A stretch of 64,000 nt of DNA. Source: Adiantum capillus-veneris. Its lineage: Eukaryota > Streptophyta > Polypodiopsida > Polypodiales > Pteridaceae. The translations under genes were made by a program, and so were the position numbers. Positions 22,508 to 34,355 of this stretch are shown here, piece by piece; position 1 is the first letter of the stretch, and each line of letters starts with the position of its first letter. The notes under the pieces are model-generated. The model was not told the origin of the DNA. It was given only the letters and a program-made list of their open reading frames with translations, and made no database searches. The stretch is taken from contig CM043958.1 in NCBI GenBank assembly GCA_014529385.2, positions 137,371,043 through 137,435,042 of the forward strand. Reading direction: 5' to 3'.

Positions 22508-23755
22508 TCACGGGCTGCACCACATAACACTCTGGAGATGTTCACCCCAATTGTCTACTAGCTTTCGATGAGCATCACATGCCCCTAGATAGCTAAGCCA
22601 TTCTGTAGTAGATCTTTCCTTGTTTATCCTAGCTCTCACATTTGCTCGATATCGTCGTCTCTTATATGACCTTTGTTTCTTGTTAAGGTTTTGATTTTGG
22701 TAAATGTTTGGACTCGACTCGCCTGATAGGTCTTCGCTTGTATCTTCTTCACTCTCATATAAATTACCATAGATGGTCGTACTAGGCCTTGAGTGTTCAG
22801 TTTCTATACTTGGTTCACTCGATGTTTCCTCAGGTTCTGAATCCATTTCTCCCTGAGATTCCGTTTCTGATGTGTATTGGCCTGAAGCCTTTGAGGAATC
22901 ATCGGTTTCACTCTCAGGTAGGTGTGCCTCTTTCTTATCATCGGATGTTACATGCGCTACACCTAACATGTTTACTGGTGCAATGTGTGGTATCTCTTCC
23001 CCATATGGTGTTACCCAGGTTGTTCCTCTAGCTCCCCATGTATCTATAGTTGCCGCTAGGTGTACCCAATCGACATTGTCTGACTCAGCCATTCCGGGTA
23101 GGATATCCATATAAGGAGAGTTCTCCCCAATATCCGTGTCTTCGTTACACGTGTAACAATACTGTAATGGAGCTGAGTGAATTGTTGTGTCTGATCGATT
23201 ATCAATGATGAATTTATTTCCTAGAGGATGCGTTCGACCACTTAAAAGATCAACTTGAATGACAGAGTCTTGGAACTGTAAGTAGACGTGGTTTTTGGAC
23301 CAGTCATGCACCATTTTTGCTTCCCTCATGAATGGACGCCCTAAGATCATCTCAAATGACATAGGATGCTCGGAAAAATCCATAACAATGAAAGTATGCC
23401 TTACCTTGTGTCCCAAGACCTTGATCGTGAGATCCTTTAGCATTCCAATAGGCATAACAATAGATCCATTAGCCATTTTTACCACTACGCTTGTGACTTC
23501 AAGGTGAGGTCGCCCCATAGACTCCCAACAACTCTTTGTCACCATGTTGACTCCCACACCACCGTCAAGGACCCCCTTTACAGTTAATCCTTTAGTAGTG
23601 ATTGGTAGAGTAGCATTAGATTCATCACCTTCAAAGTATTGCCCCAACTTGTTAACGGGTATTTCAATTACAGATTCATGTCCCGCTAGGTCAGATGGTG
23701 GTGCTAAATGTTCCTCATCATTCATCACCGAGTCAGGTTTGTTCATATGTGCAAA
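22508..23755 (-). pseudogene. Gypsy-2 protease region, between gag and RT
   Basis: Continues in frame after the TAG ending gag (23756-23758). The retropepsin signature is GVLDGGVGVNMV (Asp codon near 23566) with ILGRPFM about 76 codons later. DGG in place of DSG/DTG is seen in some plant Tat-type elements, so it need not be a mutation. After the protease lies a long Glu/Ser/Thr-rich linker. It ends at a TGA (22508-22510) in the same frame as the following RT, so a single pol polyprotein is likely to have been the ancestral arrangement. Confidence 0.85.
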
Positions 23756-26700
23756 CTATGGTAATCCGGCTTGTAATTCTCCATTGAGAAGCGCTCGCAG
23801 TGCTGGGAATAATTCTGGATCTCCGTATAACTTAGTTATGATAGTTGTACGTGTTTCTGAGGACATGAAATCCATCAGCTTGGCAACATTTAATGGCATC
23901 TTGTGGGACGTAGGACCCTGACAAGAGAATGGTGAAGATGGAATCTCCACTTCCTCAAGGGGGTCGGGCATTCCCTCATTGAACATTCTCTCTAGTAGGA
24001 AAGGTGTGTGTCCACTTTCAGATGTCCTACCCTCACTCTCTTCCCGAATGATACTGGGTATAGCTAACGGCCTGTAGTTCTTGTGAGGTTGAACTTGTGT
24101 GGGAAACACTGTGTCCGACATCTGGATATGTTTGGGTTCAGGTTCTAATTTTCGTTGAGTTTCTTCCACCAAACCCCTCAGTTGTTGGACTCGTTCAATT
24201 TCCACTGTTGGGTTTGGATAGGTTCCAATCTTTCTTTTGCAATCCTCATTTTTTGTCTCTCGTGGCTTATCTTGGGGGTTCGCAACTGGGTGGTTTAACT
24301 TTGAATACTCTTTTGGTGTTCGTCGTAATTCCCTCTCGTGATCCTCCTCACTGGCTTTTTCCTTTGTAGTAACAGTTTTGGTCTCCGTGGTCTCTATCGA
24401 ATCTGAGTCATCCTCAGGGTCATTCATATACACGGGATCCTCTCCTGTCCCTATGTTAGTCTTTGAACTAGGTTTTGAGCTAGAAGCATTAAGGGATTTC
24501 TTTCTTCGTGTTTTCTTCTTTCTCGATCGGCCAATGGATGCAGCATCTCTCTCTTCGAGGATGTAATTTTGCTTTTGGAGCATCGACCGTGTGAGTGCAT
24601 TCACTGGTGCTATGTTTATAGTTTGTGGTGTCCCATCAACAATCTCTATTATGTTCAATGGTGTGATTTTCGGTGCGTTTGGATTGTTAGGACACTGTGC
24701 GATCAAATGATCTATGCCACAACAATTACAAGTGAGTATTGGCATTGCCAATGCACTCCCTTGACTTGTTTGCATTAATGCGGCATTCTTTTGCATTCTA
24801 ATGGGGCACTCAACTACTCGATGTGGTCCACCACATTCGTAGCACTGAAGAGGTGGTCTCCGGGCAAAACTATTAATGTTTTGGCCTCTTGCTGCTAACG
24901 CAGTAGCTTGATATACCGGTTTGATTTGTCCCCAATGGTCTTCCATATAGTACATGGGACACTCCTTAAGCATGTCGACTCCATAGGTGATACTAGAGTC
25001 TATGTCCTCTTCGCAATCTACATAAGTACTAGATGACTCGCAACCTATTTGGTTCATAGGTGTAACTCTTGGATGAGGGGGTTGCGGTCCTAGCAGTGGA
25101 GGTGGCAACGGTGTGGTTTGGACCACATTTTGGGTTCTAAGGACCATGTGCTGTAATGGCAATTGTTGCTCCATGGGTGGGGTAGGCATCAATGCAGGAA
25201 CTCGAGGTGAGTCTGCCCAAGCTATAGGCGGTCTATTTTCCATGATGTGTTTAAGCATTAGGCAATCCTTCGCTTGATGGCCATACCTACCACACGCGTT
25301 ACAAGTCCCGTTAAACTTTACTCTGAAAGTAGGGCATTCACTCGTAGTATGTGAGCCCAAGCAAATTGAGCACCATTGTTGCTCCCTTCTTGGATACATA
25401 TGAGTGTTTTGTGGAGCACGATTACCCCTAAGGCTTTCTTGGATGGCCTTGGTGAGATCTGCCAAAGTCATCTCAGATATCATTTGCTCTTTCACGATTG
25501 GCTTTATCTTCATTGGCTCATGCCCTGACGCTTGCGAGTTACTAGACTTCGGCTCGGCAGACACTCTTTCTCCTGCAATCATTAAATTATCCTCCAATTG
25601 GATTGCATTCATGGTGACTGTATCCCAAGTAGTGATACCTCTAATGACTAGGCCATTATAGATACTTTCATGTCGTAGTCCCCTAATGAATCTATCGAGC
25701 AATTGGTTGTTGTTGAATCGCTCGTTTGGATTGCATCGAGAATTCAAATTCTTTAGGCGACTAATGAAGTCTCTCACGGATTCACCTTCTTCTCGTTGGG
25801 CTTTCTGGAGCTAAGAGGCTACACCCCAAAGTACTCCCTCTCGTATGTATTCTTTTAAGAACAGTCTCCTAAGAGTAGAGTAGATCGTTTTCTCTTCTAC
25901 TCTTAAGGTTCTATACCAATCTCCAGCCTTTCCGCTTAGGCTCAAACTCAAAGCCTTACACTTATGTAGCTCATTGTGCTCTTCCAAGGAATCGCACACA
26001 TGTTCAAAGACTTCCATATGATTTCTAGCATCTCTGTCTCCACTCAATTTCTGTGTGAGCTTAGCTACTTGAACTGCCTTGCTCCTAGGCTCTCTATCAG
26101 GTGCACTACGCATGTTTTCCGCAATAGAGCGACCGATAGTTTGAGCAAATGCTGCCAAATCTCCTATTTGAGCAGGTATAATGGGTGTATGTGCTCCTGG
26201 AACCACATGTGAGATGGGAGTTGGCCTTGGCCTTGGCATACGCGCGGCTCTTGGGTCCCATATTTCGTATGGTGGTGTACCAGACGGTGGTCCAAAGTTT
26301 ACAGGCATGGCCCTAGGCATAGGGGGTGCCTGATATGGCATGTTATTATTAAATGGCATGGCTCCACTTGTATAAGATCTTGGATAATGCCATTGTGGAT
26401 TGTAAGCTCTTGGAATAATCAGAGGTGTAGGAGCTACATGAGGCTGAGGTACGACAAGTGCACACGATTGATACATACATGTAGGTATAGTTGGGGACAC
26501 TGTGCTACTAGGCATCGGCGCAGTGTTAACAAATGAACTCCATGGTGTACTTCTTGTCACGCTCACCACTGGGATATGCATGGTAGCCGTAGTGTCATTA
26601 AGAGAAAGATGAGCTAGATCTGGGAAGGTAAAGCTGCCACTTGTGGGCTCAGATTGTATTGAGGCTCCTGGCGAAACAACATATGGAGGATCAATGGGGC

Positions 26701-27688
26701 TCACTGAGGGAGTCTCCATTTGTGATAGGGTTGGTTGGTTGGCCTTTCCCGTATCCAAGAATCTCATTAGGCCTGTTGAAGGCATGTTGATCCCTGTGTT
26801 CTGTCTTTCTAACTCGACAATCCTATGGAGGACATTACAGACTTTCTGTTGTTGCTCATCTATGCTAGTAGCACCCGATGTGGATTGTAGAACATCTAAC
26901 CAACCCACATGATAGGTGTGTCCTGTGTACCGATCAGTTAAAGCTTCTGCTTGTAGGTCATACTCCCAATTTTTGTTTAGGAATATCCCATCTAGGCCTG
27001 GCGTGCTGGAGGTTTCCCTCGAAGTGGAAGCATTATTGCTCCCCATCGCTTGCCCCTCCATGACTGCTACCTTGGGAGCACTCGGTTGCTCGGCTGGCAT
27101 GATTGTTGTCATAGGAGCCTTTGCTTTCAGGGCTCGACTTTGTTCTAGCCTTCGTAGGTTCTCAATTTCCCTCTCCCTTGTTGCTTGCATATAGCGTTCG
27201 ATCTCTTGCACTTCGGCAAGACTCCTACCATCGGGTAGTAGAACCTCAGAGGGAGATAGTCCTAAAGGATCAGGAGGTGCAGTGGATGAAACATTCACAT
27301 GGACACTCTCAAGAAGAATAGGGTCTATTTTAGGCATGAATGACGAATTTACTTTCCCACTCCCTTCATTTATTTCATTAACCGCATGTTCGGAGCGAGT
27401 AGCTCTACTAAGGGTCTCTTTTAAGCGGCTAAACACGCTGGACCCGGGCCGTGGGCCCATGGCATGCATGTCTTGACTTGAACTATCAAGGTTTGGTGTA
27501 CGATACCCCTCCATGACTTCGTAGTCAGAGGAAGAATCACTAGACGCGATATGAGGATCTTGGGTCGCGCTACCTTGAGTCCCGGCCGAAGGTCCAAAAC
27601 CTAGGGTGGAGGAATAATGGGTGCCCGCGTAAATGGAGGCACTACCAATATGCTCGTGCTCTAACACTCGTCCAGAGCGTAGGTTCAT
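23756..27688 (-). pseudogene. Gypsy-2 gag with four zinc knuckles
   Basis: I place the start at the ATG giving MNLRSGRVLEHE (27686-27688), because Gypsy-1 gag opens the same way; an upstream GTG could extend it. The N-terminal half is Pro/Ser-rich. The capsid domain (ALSLSLSGKAGDWYRTLR, FLKEYIREG) is cut by a TAG at 25811-25813 and resumes (VRDFISRLKNLN). Four zinc knuckles follow: CSICLGSHTTSEC, CNACGRYGHQAKDC, CYECGGPHRVVEC and CNCCGIDHLIAQC. Three have CX2CX3HX4C spacing and one the usual CX2CX4HX4C. A basic/acidic tail ends in TAG at 23756. Gag packages element RNA; four knuckles is more than the usual one or two. Confidence 0.88.
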
Positions 27689-28730
27689 ATGACTTGGATC
27701 CCCTAGAAGTGTCAGTGAGTGCCCGTGAAGGCTGCTCACCTAGTATTTTTGGGTGTTTTGCAACCCAAGTCTTTTCTTAAAATTTTTTTATTTTTTGATT
27801 TTTTTGGTCCTTTTTTTTTGACCCAGCTATAGAATAGAACGTATGATAGCTCAAAACGAGCGTCTCGGTCAGAGGGACGTGCCATGCTTTACAGCCCTCC
27901 GTTTGGTCACTTTATGCCCTCGGAATCCCTAAAACCGTCAATTTCTAGTAGGGAACTAGGCCCAAATTAGAAAGTCTAAGGGTGCAAGTGGAAAGAGAAG
28001 GGAGGAGAGTGGAGGACTTGCCCCACATGCTCTCATTCCCTCTTGAGGGGGTAGGGTATATATATAAGAGTGAGTCTAGTATATATCATAGGACTGAGGG
28101 TTTGGGCTTGGGCTTGGGCTTGGGGAAATGATCCCGATCCCAATCAAAATTTTAGTGTAGCCCCCCAGTCACTCACGCTTAAATATTTTCGGTTTTTCTT
28201 TTCTTTTTTTTTTGGGCGACGACCGCGTACGGTTTAGGTGACCCTTTCTTGGCCACACACATTGTCAACACCTACCTAACCTCTCTGTCAACAGCTCACA
28301 GACAGCTCACTACCTTATCTATTTACTAACAGTGCTGCTAACCACTAACTAATCTGTTAACCACTCTACTAACTGCTTACTGACAATGGGCTAACTGTCC
28401 ACCTACTTCCTCTCTCACTGCCTTACTGTGCAAAGGCTGTGTGCAGGCAAACCTTGACAGAAAACTGTGTACAGACTGTGTGCAAACAGAAATTGCTAAC
28501 TGCCTTCCTACTTATTCATTCACTGCGAACAAGCTAACGACTACTAATTGTGCAAAGACTATGTGCAAACAGAAAACACAACATTATGCAGGAATCACAG
28601 AACTTGCAGACAGTACAAAAATTAACAACTTGCAGAAAAATAACTCATTCCTCTTCCTCTTCCTCTTCTTTCCTACTACAGACAACTCATAGGAGAAGCA
28701 CAAAGTGCCTCTTGGGCTTAGTGCAGGGCG
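27689..28730 (-). other. Gypsy-2 untranslated leader
   Basis: About 1 kb between primer-binding site and gag. It includes a short GGGCTT tandem tract (about 28103-28126), a T-rich patch and a region of repeated CTAAC/CTCAC trinucleotide-like text. No ORF of note. Confidence 0.5.
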
Positions 28731-28750
28731 ATTCCCCGGCAGCGGCGCCA
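28731..28750 (-). other. Primer-binding site of Gypsy-2
   Basis: Minus strand TGGCGCCGCTGCCGGGGAAT starts four bases inside the LTR and matches the complement of the 3' end of plant tRNA-Asp with one internal difference. Confidence 0.85.
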
Positions 28751-28754
28751 AAAA

Positions 28755-28986
28755 TGTGCGCTCCTTGCCACACTGTCGAAGCAAGGGCCTTGCCTAACAC
28801 TGTGTGCGAGCCATAGACGGCTCCAAGCACACAACTAGCTTAACTAGTAAGCTCAAAAGAGGGCAATGGTGTGTCACTCACCGCTCTATGCTCCTGCCAT
28901 GGAGGATTCCTCGCCGCGAAGAAAAAGGAGACGCCGCTACGTCGCGCTCAACCGCTTCACCGCCGTCGTGCCGCCGCAATGCTCAA

Positions 28987-29069
<83 letters not shown>

Positions 29070-29387
29070 TACACACACACACACAAGGAGGTGAAGAAGA
29101 AGAAGATGGAGATGGAGATGGAGCAAGAGCACTCTTCTATTGCACAAATGAGAGAATGCATGAATTTTAGGTTTAGTTGGCTTTTATATGAGCTCACCCC
29201 ATTCACACTTGGGCGCCCATGCTTAGCCAACTAATCCCTTGAATGTCCTAGTTAGAGTGCGCCTCTCATCGGCGATCACTCTTACCCTTTTCCTATTGGT
29301 CCGACAAGCCCGGTACCTGACTCTACCAAATACATAATACACATCCGTCGTAGGTGATGGGGTGTCCGTGAGCCATGAGGGTTAACA
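28755..29387 (-). repeat. 5' LTR of Gypsy-2
   Basis: 633 bp partner of 15427-16053, including its own (TC)n(AC)n tract at about 28988-29085. Confidence 0.95.
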
Positions 29388-29607
29388 GAATAGGGTTGCA
29401 GGGAAATGCACACAGCTTGAAGAAGATGAAGGAAGCTCAAGGCACACAACAAAGAGTGTATTACTTAGTGTGCAATGGAAAGATAGATAGCCCTAGAGTG
29501 ATGGGCGTATATACTATGCACAGGGGAAAAAACTCCTAAAGAGGGAAAATTTGCCTTGGTAGTCCTAGTGTGTTCACACACATCACTACCACATGTATAT
29601 GGTAAAA
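29388..29607 (-). repeat. 3' LTR of Copia-2 (main part)
   Basis: 220 bp; the missing terminal TGTTG is at 15417-15421, on the far side of Gypsy-2. Next to it, the polypurine tract reads TCCCCCCTGG on the plus strand. Confidence 0.92.
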
Positions 29608-29684
29608 AATCCCCCCTGGGAGTGATGCGGTGAACGAGGGCTGGCACGAAAAGTAAAGGGAAGTTCCATGCCCTGAGGACAGGA

Positions 29685-32600
29685 TCAATCCACAAAGGGG
29701 AGCAAGCCCAAAGCTTTGTGGAAAGCTTTGAACTTCTCATGAGACAATTCCTTTATGAAAAGATCTGCAAGGTTGTCCTGTGTTGGCACATAAGCCATGT
29801 TGATCTCTCCTGTTGAGAGCCTCTCCCTGACATAGTGGTAATGCACCACAATAAGCTTTGTGCGAGCATGAAAAAGTGGGTTCCTTGCAATTGCCAATGC
29901 GCTCTGACTGTCAGTGTAGATGATGTTGGCAATTTCTTTTCCAACACCCAAATCATCCATAAGGCATCTGAGCCATACACACTCAACCGTAGCTATGAAG
30001 ACTGCCATGTACTCAGCCTCACAACTAGAAGTGTCTATAGTAGGTTACTTTTTGCTCAACCATGAAATACATGAACTGCCAAGCATGAAACAAAAACCAC
30101 TTGTGGACACTTGCATGTCATAACAACCAGCCCAATCTGAGTCCAAAAAAGCATATAAATCTGGCGGCAATGATCCCCCCTTGGGATAATACAATCCAAG
30201 ATGCAAAGTGACACTCAAGTAGCAAAAAATCCTCTTAACTGCCTGCCAATGCTTAGACCCTGGCTATGCATAAATCTGTTGACCTGTGAATATCTGGCCT
30301 CGTGTTGCATACACAAATAAGGCAGCCAATAGCAATTTGGTAAAGAGTGACATCAGCAGGATCACCAGCATCATGTAGACTCAACTTCAAAGCTATTTCC
30401 ATGGGAGTGGCAATAGGTTTGCAATCCTTGCATTCAAATCAGCCTTAAATTCAGCAATTATGTGCCTCATTGGGACCAAAGATGAGCAAATCATTAACAT
30501 AAAGAACAACAATGAGCAGTACATCGCCCTCACGCTTGACATACAATGTGCTTTCATTGGACTGTTACAAAAGCCTCGTTTGACCAAATAAGTGTCAGAC
30601 TTCTCATACCAAGCACGAGGAGATTGCTTCAACCCATACAAAGCTTTGTTACATTTGCACACCTTATCCTCTTGTCCTTTCTTGACAAAATCACGAGGTT
30701 GCATTAAATAAACTTCCTCAAATATGTCACCATTCAAGAAAGTAGTAACAATGTCTGATTGATGTACGTCCCAACCAAAATGAGCTGTCATGCACATAGA
30801 AAGCAAACAATAGTCATACGACAAGTGGGAGAAAAATTTTCTTCATAATATATGCCTTTCTGATGCGCATAGCCTTTTTCAACAAGTCGAGCCTTATGGC
30901 AATCAACCTCACCATCTGGCTTCCGTTTCAACTTGGAAACCCACTTTGTACCAATGGCCTTTTTGCCAGGAGGCAAATCACATGAAGCCCATGTGTCATG
31001 TTCTATAAGTGCATCATATCTAAGTGCATGGCAGCCATCCAATTTTTGGAATTATGTGCATCATCAAAAGATAGATGTTCCTTTATATCACATAAGCTAG
31101 ACATAGCCAAAGCATAACAATCTGATGCATATAAAAGGCATGGCGATAACCTGAACGAGTACGACTAGACAAAGGTGCATCCAATTTACTGTCACGCAAA
31201 GTGTACACCAGCCATTTTGGCATACCTCTAGCCTGCCCATTTTTAGCCCTTTCCTCATCAAGTACATCATGTAGATCTACATCAGTAATAGGCTCGTCTG
31301 TAACATTTTTAGAAACCCCAATAGGTTGTACATTTGCCTCATTTGAATTTACATTCAAACTTCCACCACTGAAAAGAGGCAATAAACTGTCATAAATGTC
31401 TTGTGAGCTTACATTACTATCTCTAGTACATGACAACAAAGGCTGAACAGAATCTTCCACAAACACAACATCACATGAGACCAAAATACACTTTGTTTGC
31501 GGCGAATGGTACAACGTATAACCTTTTTTTTCATCACTATAACCAACAAAAATACATTTGACAGCCTTATCATCCAAATTTTTTTGTATTGCGCTTATGG
31601 CATGAAACCATAAGCAAAATAACCAAAAACACACATGTGCTCAATAGATGGATTTCTATCATGCCGTGCTTCATATGGAGTCATAGACTGCAACGCTTTT
31701 GTAGGACACCTGTTGAGTACATAAGTGGCACACATGACAGCCTCGAGCCAAAACGAATGTGGTAAAGCTTGACTCTTGACCATACATCGTGCCATTTCCA
31801 TAAGAGACCTGTTTTTCCTCTCAGCAACATCATTTTGTTGAGGCATATACAGCAATGTACATTGGTGTTTTATCCCACGACTAGCCAAAAATGCATTAAA
31901 TTCATGAGACATACACTCCCCCCCTTGATTTAAACAGAAGGTGCCCATAGTACATTTTGAGACATTTTCAGCCATAGCAAGAAATTGCTTGAAGCACATA
32001 AACACTTCGGACTTAGCTTTCAATGGATATACCCATGCATGCCTGGAGTAGTCATCAATGAAAGTCACAAAGTACAAGCAATTTCCCAAGGACGGAGTCT
32101 ACATAGGCCCACAAACATCACTATGCACAAGTTGCAATCTGCATGTAGCACGGACTGACCCATCCTTTGGAAACTTAGCACGCTGCATTTTACCCAACAT
32201 ACAGCCTTCACAAACATGTTTGACAGGTGCTTCAAGAGGCGGAAAAGAAGCAACCATATTAGATTTCTGCAAGCGTAGCAAACTGGAAAAATTCAGATGC
32301 CCAAAACGTGCATGCCACAATTTTGCATCTAAAATAGCCCTTGAATCTACAATTGCATGTGCAAATATTTGTCCACATTTGTCATACAAAGTGAGCTTAT
32401 ACAACCCACGACACAAAAGGCCAGATGCAACAATTTCATCACCAAAACTAAGATCATGAACTTTACATCTGTCATCCACATATTGACTATGAGTCCAAGT
32501 CTAGCAAGTGCAGATACAGACAAAAGATTCTTCTTGATCCCAGGTACATAAAGTGCAACAACAAGTGTGAAAGAACTGCCATTTGCAGTAGTAAGCACAA

Positions 32601-33807
32601 TCTTTCCAAATCCTTGAACAAGAGAAGAGGCGTTGTTGGCACAAGTCACCATATTTCCATGAGGGACAGGCTCAATAGAGGTAAACAAATCATGATGTGA
32701 GGTAATGTGCTTTTAGCACCACTGTCAAAATACCACATGTGAATTTGCAGCAACTCACATACATGCATCATGGAAAATAGGATTATAAGTGCACTATACA
32801 CTAAATGCCCATTCTGCATCAACATCAACATCACAATCTCCTTTGACAGAAGACTCTACAATCACTGCACTTGTATTGGACCCTGTAGTGGATCCAGTCT
32901 CTATTGCCTTCAATTTTGGATACTGCTTGATCAAGTAATCATTCCCTTTACAATAATGGCAACACATCTTCTTTTTTCTCTTATCCCCAAAAATTGCCAG
33001 ACGAAGTGCTGCCAATAGAAGCATTAGGAACATAAGTTTTGCCACCCGCAGCAGAACCATAAGAAGTGGTTACATTGCTGCTTCCACATTTTCTGTGAGT
33101 TGCAATAAAAGCTTGTTCAACTGCACGCTTCCTAGTCCTGTTTTTTTAGAAAGTGACTCTTGCAACAGCAATGTGCATAATGCATCAAACTTGACAACTT
33201 CAGGATTTCCTTGGGTCATAAGTCTCCAAGTACTAGCAAAAGTCTGGTAAGAATCTGGCAAAGCATCAAGAATGGTCTGCACAAGTGAACTGTCAAAAAT
33301 GACTTCTCTTGTAAAAATTTGTTGCTCATTAATATCCTTGACACTAGCAAGAAAAGTGTCCATTTCATCTTCCTCATGCATAATCTTTGATTCCAACTCT
33401 TTATGCAGCAAAGCAATTCTAGCCTCATTGCTGCTTGCATAAAGACCTGCTAGAATATCCCACGCCTATTTTTTAGATTTTGTTGAACGGATGTGAGGAG
33501 TGATAGTGCACTTCACAGACAATGCAATTAATGCATGAGCATGCACATCTCTTACATCCCAAGGAGCCTGCTCAGTCGTAGGCAAAACAGCTCTAACATT
33601 AGCAACCCTGGCAGCAAAACGTGGAGCATCCTCAACATCACCTGCATCCACACTACCAAGACATACATCAATGCCCTACACAATGTTCCAAACTCCCTTT
33701 GATACAAGTACATGTTGCATCATGTAAGCCCACATAGGGTAATTGTCCCCATCCAATCTATCCTCAGCAACAAACATCTTGAACACATCTGTGTTGTTGT
33801 GAGCCAT
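29685..33807 (-). pseudogene. Copia-2 gag-pol, disrupted
   Basis: Gag starts at an ATG at 33807. A TAG at 33466 falls at exactly the codon where Copia-1 has TAA. Gag continues to 33070. The zinc knuckle has Tyr in place of its last Cys (CHYCKGNDYLIKQY). The protease FDSGA is followed by a frameshift. Pre-integrase and integrase lie at about 32480-31100, with the LCxDQGGE region altered and ERKNRS intact. RT lies at 31042-30393. A deletion removes roughly 43 codons between KADLNA and the IA(N/T).LPLPW region. The YVDD block is damaged by a frameshift (near 30500). RNase H continues to 29685 and, unlike Copia-1, keeps its C-terminus (LGLLPFVD, stop). Confidence 0.88.
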
Positions 33808-34111
33808 GGAAAATGCATGCACTTGATGTGAAAACTGCCCAAAATGAGGAGAAATTGAGTGATACCAGCACGTGCTATATAGCACAACCCACAGTAGACT
33901 GTATGGGACCTGTTATGCAATAATTAGCATTGACAAAAATTCTGCACAAAATGACGAAATTGCTTGTGCAAACCTGGCTGTAGCGGAAAGGAGGTCGAAA
34001 TGAGCCGAATTTTTTTGTCAACCTGCTAACGCTCTCCAAAGCTCGTTGAAATCTGAGAAAACAAAAAGGAGTGTTCTGGTGACGCTGGCGACTAAGCATG
34101 GGAGGACATGA

Positions 34112-34128
34112 CCTGCTCTTATATCAAT
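34112..34128 (-). other. Degenerate primer-binding site of Copia-2
   Basis: Minus strand TTGATATAAGAGCAGG, compare TTGGTATCAGAGC; tRNA-iMet type. Confidence 0.7.
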
Positions 34129-34355
34129 TGTTGGAATTAGGGTTGCAGGGAGATGCACACAACTTGGGGAAGATGAAGGAAGCTTAAGGCACACAACAAA
34201 GAGTGTGTTACTTAGTGTGCAATGGAAAGATAGATAGTCCTAGAGTGATGGGCGTATATACTATGCACAGGGGGGGGAACCTCCTAAAGAGGGAAAAACT
34301 GGCCCGGCAGTCCTAGTGTGTTCACACACATCACTACCACATGTAGATGGTAACA
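34129..34355 (-). repeat. 5' LTR of Copia-2
   Basis: 227 bp. It is homologous to the LTRs of Copia-1 and to 29388-29607, and more diverged between its own pair than the Copia-1 LTRs are. It is therefore the older insertion, which agrees with the nesting order. Confidence 0.93.

Larger units (their letters stand above)
15427..29387 (-). mobile_element. Gypsy-2: 14-kb Ty3/gypsy (Tat/Athila-like) element inside the Copia-2 LTR
   Basis: LTRs at 15427-16053 and 28755-29387 start TG and end CA. A perfect GAATA target duplication flanks the element (15422-15426 and 29388-29392). The tRNA-Asp primer-binding site, polypurine tract and gag-PR-RT-RH-IN order place it in Ty3/gypsy. Lack of a visible chromodomain, the tRNA-Asp primer and the long 3' extension suggest the Tat/Athila side. 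LTRs show about ten differences outside the microsatellite (roughly 98% identity). One frameshift and about seven in-frame stops have accumulated. The unusual part is 17.4-19.4 kb, downstream of integrase. Confidence 0.95.
15417..34355 (-). mobile_element. Copia-2: Ty1/copia element, itself split by Gypsy-2
   Basis: Outer ends are TGTTG at 15417 and GGTAACA at 34355, flanked by TGAAT (15412-15416) and TGAAC (34356-34360), a 5-bp target duplication with one change. Without the nested Gypsy-2 the element is about 4.98 kb. It encodes gag, protease, integrase, RT and RNase H on the minus strand, homologous throughout to Copia-1. The insertion sits in gag of Gypsy-1. Its primer-binding site is degenerate and the reading frame carries frameshifts and an internal RT deletion. 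Confidence 0.9.
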
